Shown here: positions 6,083 to 9,651 of the stretch, one piece after another
Layout: each line of letters begins with the position of its first letter
Position numbering within the stretch: the first letter of the stretch is position 1
Assembly (NCBI GenBank): GCA_964404455.1
Contig: CAYOJY010000034.1
Coordinates: 1 to 9,651, forward strand
Direction of reading: 5' to 3'
Source: CAKOSP01 sp964404455
Lineage (GTDB): Bacteria; Bacillota_I; Bacilli_A; RF39; UBA660
Length of the DNA stretch: 9,651 nt
Translations under genes and position numbers: made by a program
Notes under the pieces: generated by a model
Databases searched by the model: none
Told to the model about the DNA's origin: nothing
The model's input: only the letters and a program-made list of their open reading frames with translations

Positions 6083-6805
6083 ATGGAAAAAGTATTAATA
6101 ATAATTCCGGCATATAATGAAGGAAAAAGTATTTTAGAAGTAATTAATCGATTGAAAAAAATTAAATTAATGGGCTATGAAATAGATTCCTTAATAATTA
6201 ATGATGGATCTTCTGATAATACTCGTGAGCTTTGTCAAATTAATAAAATTAATCATATTGATTTACCATGTAATTTAGGAATAGGTGGAGCTGTTCAAAC
6301 TGGGTACAAATATGCTTATAAATATAATTATGATTATGCTATTCAATTTGATGGAGATGGTCAACATGATGAAAATTATATTATAGATATTTTAGTTCAA
6401 TTAGAAAAATATGATTTTGTAATTGGTTCTCGATTTATTACTGATTTAAGTAATTTTAAGTCTAGTTTAATGAGAAGATTCGGAATAAATTTATTATCTA
6501 ATTTAATATATATATGTTCTGGGAAAAAAATATATGATGTGACTAGTGGTTTTCGTGGATGTAATCAAAAAATAATTAAGTTATTTGCTGAAAATTATCC
6601 AAGTGATTATCCTGAACCAGATACAAATGTGACTATTTTAAAGTTAGGATATGAAGTTAAAGAAATTCCAGTTAAAATGAACGAAAGAAAACACGGAGCT
6701 AGCTCGATAAGTGGTTTTAAGTCAGTTTATTATATGATAAAAGTAAGTATGGCAATTATTATATCTAGTATAAATATTGAAAGGAAGAGTCATCATGTCA
6801 ATTAA
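6083..6805 (+). CDS. Glycosyltransferase family 2, DPM1/GtrB-like (polyprenyl-phosphate sugar synthase type)
   Basis: The 240-residue protein has every landmark of the GT-A fold enzymes that load a sugar from a nucleotide donor onto a polyprenyl phosphate. These are IIIPAYNEG (6-14), NDGSSDNT (40-47), NLGIGGAVQTGY (64-75), the metal-binding DGDGQHD (90-96), GSRF (115-118), DVTSGFRG (152-159), and the C-terminal ERKHGASSI (201-209) that in this subgroup precedes a membrane-facing helix. Unlike GtrB it lacks two clear C-terminal transmembrane helices; only the moderately hydrophobic helix at about 214-231 is left. Membrane anchoring may come from the next gene, a DUF2304 protein, whose start lies inside this gene. 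The sugar is unknown. It most likely acts at the inner face of the membrane, supplying the GtrA-type flippase encoded third in the operon. Confidence 0.92.
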   Translation: MEKVLIIIPAYNEGKSILEVINRLKKIKLMGYEIDSLIINDGSSDNTRELCQINKINHIDLPCNLGIGGAVQTGYKYAYKYNYDYAIQFDGDGQHDENYIIDILVQLEKYDFVIGSRFITDLSNFKSSLMRRFGINLLSNLIYICSGKKIYDVTSGFRGCNQKIIKLFAENYPSDYPEPDTNVTILKLGYEVKEIPVKMNERKHGASSISGFKSVYYMIKVSMAIIISSINIERKSHHVN

Positions 6806-7142
6806 ATTAATCGGTTTTTTAATACTTTTTTGTATTATATTTTGTATTTTTATTTATTTAAATATATCAAATAAAAAAATTTCTTTACAACATTCATTAA
6901 TGTGGATGTTTTATGCGTTATTAATGATTATTGCTTTATCTACACCTAATGATATTTTACTTAAAATAGCTAATTTTTTAGGAATTAATGTTGTTTCTAA
7001 TATGATATTTTTCTTTGGTTTTATTTTTTTATTAATAATTACGTTTAATTTAACTAAAATTATATCTAATCAAAAAGAAAAAATTACTTTACTGGCTCAA
7101 GAGATAGGGATTTTAAAAAAAGAAGCGGAGAATAAAAAATGA
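6795..7142 (+). CDS. DUF2304 family small membrane protein
   Basis: The start at ATG 6795 is chosen over ATG 6777 because AAGGA at 6781-6785 lies 9 nt before it and the product then begins MSIKLIGF, right before the first membrane helix. This gives 115 residues and an 11-nt overlap with the glycosyltransferase gene. The pattern fits DUF2304: a first helix, a polar turn NISNKKISLQHSLMW (about 25-39), a second helix, LSTPNDILLKIANFLGI, a conserved SNMIFF, a third helix, and a charged coiled-coil end (QKEKITLLAQEIGILKKE). Members commonly sit directly after GT2 glycosyltransferases, and a role in anchoring or assisting that enzyme is a reasonable guess; no activity is known to me. It ends in TGA overlapping the next start codon as ATGA. 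Confidence 0.88.
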   Translation: MSIKLIGFLILFCIIFCIFIYLNISNKKISLQHSLMWMFYALLMIIALSTPNDILLKIANFLGINVVSNMIFFFGFIFLLIITFNLTKIISNQKEKITLLAQEIGILKKEAENKK

Positions 7143-9382
7143 ATAAATTAATAAATAAATATCAGATTTTTATTAAATACGTTTTTTCCAGTGGTTTTTC
7201 CTTTCTTTTAGATTTAACCCTTTTTTCCCTTTTTTTATTAGTATTTTGTAGCAGTAATCATAAAATAATTATTGCTTCTTTTTTAGCTAGGGCAATTTCA
7301 TCTTTTTTTAATTATCTAATAAACAAAAATGCTGTATTTAAAAATAATAAAGATCCTAAAACAATTTTTAATTATTACTTTTTAGTTATTATCAACATAA
7401 CGTTGTCTTCTCTTTTAGTTAGCCAAATTTCTACATATTTAAAGATTTTCCCAACAATTATAAAAGGAATTATTGACATTTTCATCTTTATTGCTAATTA
7501 TTTTATTCAAAAAAATATTATTTTCAATAAAAATAAAAAAGATAATAATATAATTCGTTTATTTTTAGCCATTTTTACTTTTGTTTTATTTTTTCTTAAA
7601 TTAAATAAATCAGAAATATTTTTTAATTATACCTGGTATGAATCTATTCAATTAATTATTTATTTAGCTTTATTTTTAATATATTATTTAAGATTTTTCA
7701 AATTTAATGAAGGAACAAAAAGTTTGAAAATTTTAAGCTTATTTTTTACTATTTTTACAATAGTTGGTTATAGTTATTTACAAGTTGGAACTTTTGAATT
7801 AATTTATTTAAATGAATTTTTTATTTTACTTACAGTTTTAAAAGTATATTTCTTTTATATATTTTTTCAAAGTATTTTATCAAAAACATATAATTATTTA
7901 ATTAATTTTAAATTTAAAAAAGAGCCAGTAACTAAACTAATTTTAATTTTTAATAAACATCCATATTTATTTACATTTATAACTTTAACTATATTATTTT
8001 TACCAGTTTTACTGGCATTTTTTCCAGGAATGATAAATAATGATAACGCGCAACAAATAAGAGAGATAATGGGGTTTAAATCGCGATATATTGATGATGT
8101 TTTTTTAATTAATTCCAGTATTACTATTACTAATTTTAATCCTGTTTTACATACTTTATTAATCGGGGGATTATTTAAAATAGGTTATACATTAATCAGT
8201 GCGAATTTTGGAATTCTTTTATATACTTTATTTCAAGAGCTAATCGTAATATCAGTTTTATCCTATACTATTTATTATTTAAAAAAAGAAGGAATAAATA
8301 ATAAATATTTATGGTTAATGATTTTAATGTATGCCATTATTCCAATATTTTCTTTTTATGCAATGACGGGAGTAAAAGATGTTTTATATTCTATGATTTT
8401 AATACTTTATATAATAAAATTATATGATATTATTAAACATCCTCAAAAAATTATAAATTATATTTATTTTACTATTATCATCATATTATTTATTTTGCTT
8501 AGAAATAATGGAATTTACACTATTTTATTAAGTTTACCATTTTTATTACTTTTGAAAAAAGATCGAAAAATTATTGTTCTAGTTCTTTGTTTTTCTTTTA
8601 TATTTTATTATTCCTATAATAAGGTTTTATTACCTGCCTTAAATATTCCCAACACCAGTATTCGAGAAGTTTTATCAGTACCTTTTCAACAAACTGCCCG
8701 ATATGTTAAATATTATGAAAATGAAGTAACTGAAAAAGAAAAAAAAGCAATTGAAAAAGTTTTAGAATATGATACTTTAAAAAGCAGTTATAATGATAGA
8801 TTATCTGATCCTGTAAAAGATAAATTTAATAAAAACGCAACTAATGAAGAATTGAAAAATTATTTTCAAGTATGGTTTCAAATGCTTTTAAAAAAGCCAA
8901 ATGTTTATATTCAAGCAACAATGAATAATACATTTGCTTATTATTATCCTGATACATATCGATGGTATATATATACTGCTCAAAATAAAATATTATGGGA
9001 AAATGATTTAGACTATAAATTTATTAATTCCTTAGAACCATTTAGAAATTTTTTCACAGGATATGGGGCAGTATATCATTATTTGCCAATTATTAACCTA
9101 ACAGTTAGTTGTGGTTTTTATACTTGGTTATACATGTTTTTTGCAGCACTTTTATTAATTCAAAAGAAGAAAAAATACTTAATTCTTTTAGCTCCAGCTT
9201 TTTCATTAATTTTAATGTGTTTTGTGGGACCAGCCAATACATATTTTAGATATGTTCTTCCCTATGCATTATCAGCACCTTTAATACTTGGTTTAATTTT
9301 AATGAATATAAATAATAACATTACTAAAAAAACAAAAAATACACAAACTAAAAAAGAAATTGCTAAAGTCGAAATAATATAG
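7139..9382 (+). CDS. GtrA flippase domain fused to a DUF6020-like GT-C type membrane protein
   Basis: The 747-residue protein joins two membrane modules. Residues 1-132 are a GtrA domain, with FIKYVFSSGFSFLLDLTLF (11-29), ARAISSFFNYLINKNAVF (50-67), and FIANYFIQKNIIF (117-129); GtrA proteins are thought to flip polyprenyl-phosphate sugars. From about 135 to 720 follows a many-helix protein of the DUF6020 type. It has FPGMINNDNAQQ (295-306, a first extracellular loop with D302, a usual place for the GT-C catalytic acid), NFNPVLHTLLIG (332-343), VKDVLYS (412-418), RNNGIY (455-460), SVPFQQTARY (513-522), DRLSDPVKDKF (553-563) and FAYYYPDTY (599-607). The outside-facing enzyme would transfer the flipped sugar to a surface acceptor (inference). 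The start overlaps the previous stop (ATGA), with GGAG at 7127-7130 eight nt upstream. The natural fusion ties flipping to transfer. Confidence 0.85.
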   Translation: MNKLINKYQIFIKYVFSSGFSFLLDLTLFSLFLLVFCSSNHKIIIASFLARAISSFFNYLINKNAVFKNNKDPKTIFNYYFLVIINITLSSLLVSQISTYLKIFPTIIKGIIDIFIFIANYFIQKNIIFNKNKKDNNIIRLFLAIFTFVLFFLKLNKSEIFFNYTWYESIQLIIYLALFLIYYLRFFKFNEGTKSLKILSLFFTIFTIVGYSYLQVGTFELIYLNEFFILLTVLKVYFFYIFFQSILSKTYNYLINFKFKKEPVTKLILIFNKHPYLFTFITLTILFLPVLLAFFPGMINNDNAQQIREIMGFKSRYIDDVFLINSSITITNFNPVLHTLLIGGLFKIGYTLISANFGILLYTLFQELIVISVLSYTIYYLKKEGINNKYLWLMILMYAIIPIFSFYAMTGVKDVLYSMILILYIIKLYDIIKHPQKIINYIYFTIIIILFILLRNNGIYTILLSLPFLLLLKKDRKIIVLVLCFSFIFYYSYNKVLLPALNIPNTSIREVLSVPFQQTARYVKYYENEVTEKEKKAIEKVLEYDTLKSSYNDRLSDPVKDKFNKNATNEELKNYFQVWFQMLLKKPNVYIQATMNNTFAYYYPDTYRWYIYTAQNKILWENDLDYKFINSLEPFRNFFTGYGAVYHYLPIINLTVSCGFYTWLYMFFAALLLIQKKKKYLILLAPAFSLILMCFVGPANTYFRYVLPYALSAPLILGLILMNINNNITKKTKNTQTKKEIAKVEII

Positions 9383-9402
9383 TAAAATTAATATAGTAAA
9401 AT
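9375..9402. repeat. Perfect 14-bp tandem duplication over the stop codon
   Basis: TAATATAGTAAAAT occurs at 9375-9388 and again, with no gap or mismatch, at 9389-9402. The first copy contains the TAG stop (9380-9382) of the GtrA-DUF6020 gene. It looks like a slippage duplication. It may also alter the promoter region of the next gene. Confidence 0.95.
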
Positions 9403-9405
9403 ATT

Positions 9406-9421
9406 GATAATAGAAAGAAGG
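9406..9421 (+). promoter_or_regulatory. Candidate -10 box and ribosome binding site of the last gene
   Basis: GATAAT at 9406-9411 (5 of 6 to TATAAT) is followed by AAGAAGG at 9415-9421, which lies 7 nt before the TTG at 9429. The ribosome binding site decides this start, because no ATG in this frame occurs near the beginning. No clear -35 is seen, and no terminator separates this gene from the operon before it, so co-transcription is possible. Confidence 0.4.
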
Positions 9422-9428
9422 TAATAAA

Positions 9429-9651
9429 TTGGAAAATAAAAAAATACATGGCATCATAGCTATAATAGCATTCCTTTTAACGTTTTTAGGAGTAACTTTT
9501 GCTTATTTTATCGTTAATTTTGGCGCCGGATCAAGTACTAATATTAATGTAGAATCAAAAACAACTGATAAATTATATTTTGTGGAAGGTAAACCGATAA
9601 GTATGGTAGCTTCTTCAGAAAACTTTGGGGAAGGCATGGGTAATTTAAGTG
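9429..9651 (+). CDS. Membrane-anchored surface protein with SipW/TasA-like N-terminus, partial at the right edge
   Basis: From a TTG start, 74 codons are open to the window edge. The N-terminus has a short positive stretch (MENKKIHG), a hydrophobic helix (about 9-30) and TFAYF at 23-27. This resembles the export signals of camelysin/TasA-type proteins and of many uncharacterised surface proteins of low-GC gut bacteria, where the (G)xTxAYF block marks the signal peptide end. It continues with the serine, threonine and asparagine-rich FGAGSSTNINVESKTTD and then ENFGEGMGNLS. The product is probably exported and exposed on the surface, either filament-forming or simply anchored. SipW-type signal peptidase is not in the window. 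Because it follows the glycosylation operon, it could be one of its acceptors. The C-terminal part is needed to say more. Confidence 0.65.
   Translation, partial: MENKKIHGIIAIIAFLLTFLGVTFAYFIVNFGAGSSTNINVESKTTDKLYFVEGKPISMVASSENFGEGMGNLS

Noticed and set aside
6777..6797. Upstream ATG (6777) as the DUF2304 start
   Set aside because: It would use the AAGGA ribosome site as coding sequence and adds six residues (MKGRVI) not expected before the first helix; ATG 6795 is better placed.
1..9651. CRISPR array, tRNA, rRNA, phage or toxin-antitoxin genes
   Set aside because: No regularly spaced repeats, no cloverleaf or rRNA-like segments, and no such protein families were seen on either strand.

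Overview
The window is very A+T-rich chromosomal DNA from what looks like a low-GC Gram-positive bacterium. I suggest a Bacilli or Mollicutes-related lineage such as the uncultured gut RF39-type groups. The reasons are the codon bias, the AAGGAG ribosome binding sites, the NPKTG-type C-terminal surface tail and the protein families present. TGA serves as a true stop (the DUF2304 gene ends in TGA at 7140-7142) and tryptophan is TGG, so the genetic code is the standard bacterial one and not the Mycoplasma code. The lineage is inferred; no rRNA or tRNA is present to confirm it.

Layout. (a) 1-664: the decayed C-terminal half of an IS256/Mutator-type transposase, open at the left edge, then a short AT-rich stretch without a gene. 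(b) 665-1015, minus strand: a one-domain YigZ/IMPACT protein whose usual C-terminal domain is missing, next to the IS remnant. (c) 1073-2845: a complete uvrC, divergent from yigZ across 57 bp; both starts lack a ribosome binding site and sit close to -10 boxes. (d) 2897-4904: a two-gene operon for a divergent RnfC-like iron-sulfur protein and an RnfD/NqrB-like membrane protein, both lacking signature flavin motifs of their families. (e) 4992-5888: a single-gene unit for a secreted, surface-anchored protein resembling thioester (TQxA) domain adhesins, with its own promoter, a 5' hairpin that pairs the ribosome binding site, and a strong terminator. (f) 6083-9382: a tightly overlapping operon of a polyprenyl-phosphate-type GT2 glycosyltransferase, a DUF2304 protein and a GtrA flippase domain fused to a DUF6020-like GT-C membrane protein. 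(g) 9429 to the right edge: the start of a membrane-anchored surface protein with a TTG start and a SipW/TasA-like 'TFAYF' N-terminus.

How the parts may fit. The GT2/DUF2304/GtrA-DUF6020 set can be read as a complete lipid-linked sugar pathway: load the sugar on undecaprenyl phosphate, flip it, transfer it outside. It sits between two surface-protein genes that could be its acceptors (inference). The RnfC/RnfD pair looks like a stripped-down membrane electron-transfer module without the other four Rnf subunits nearby. The most unusual points are this reduced Rnf pair, the hairpin-masked start of the thioester-like protein, and the GtrA-GT-C fusion.
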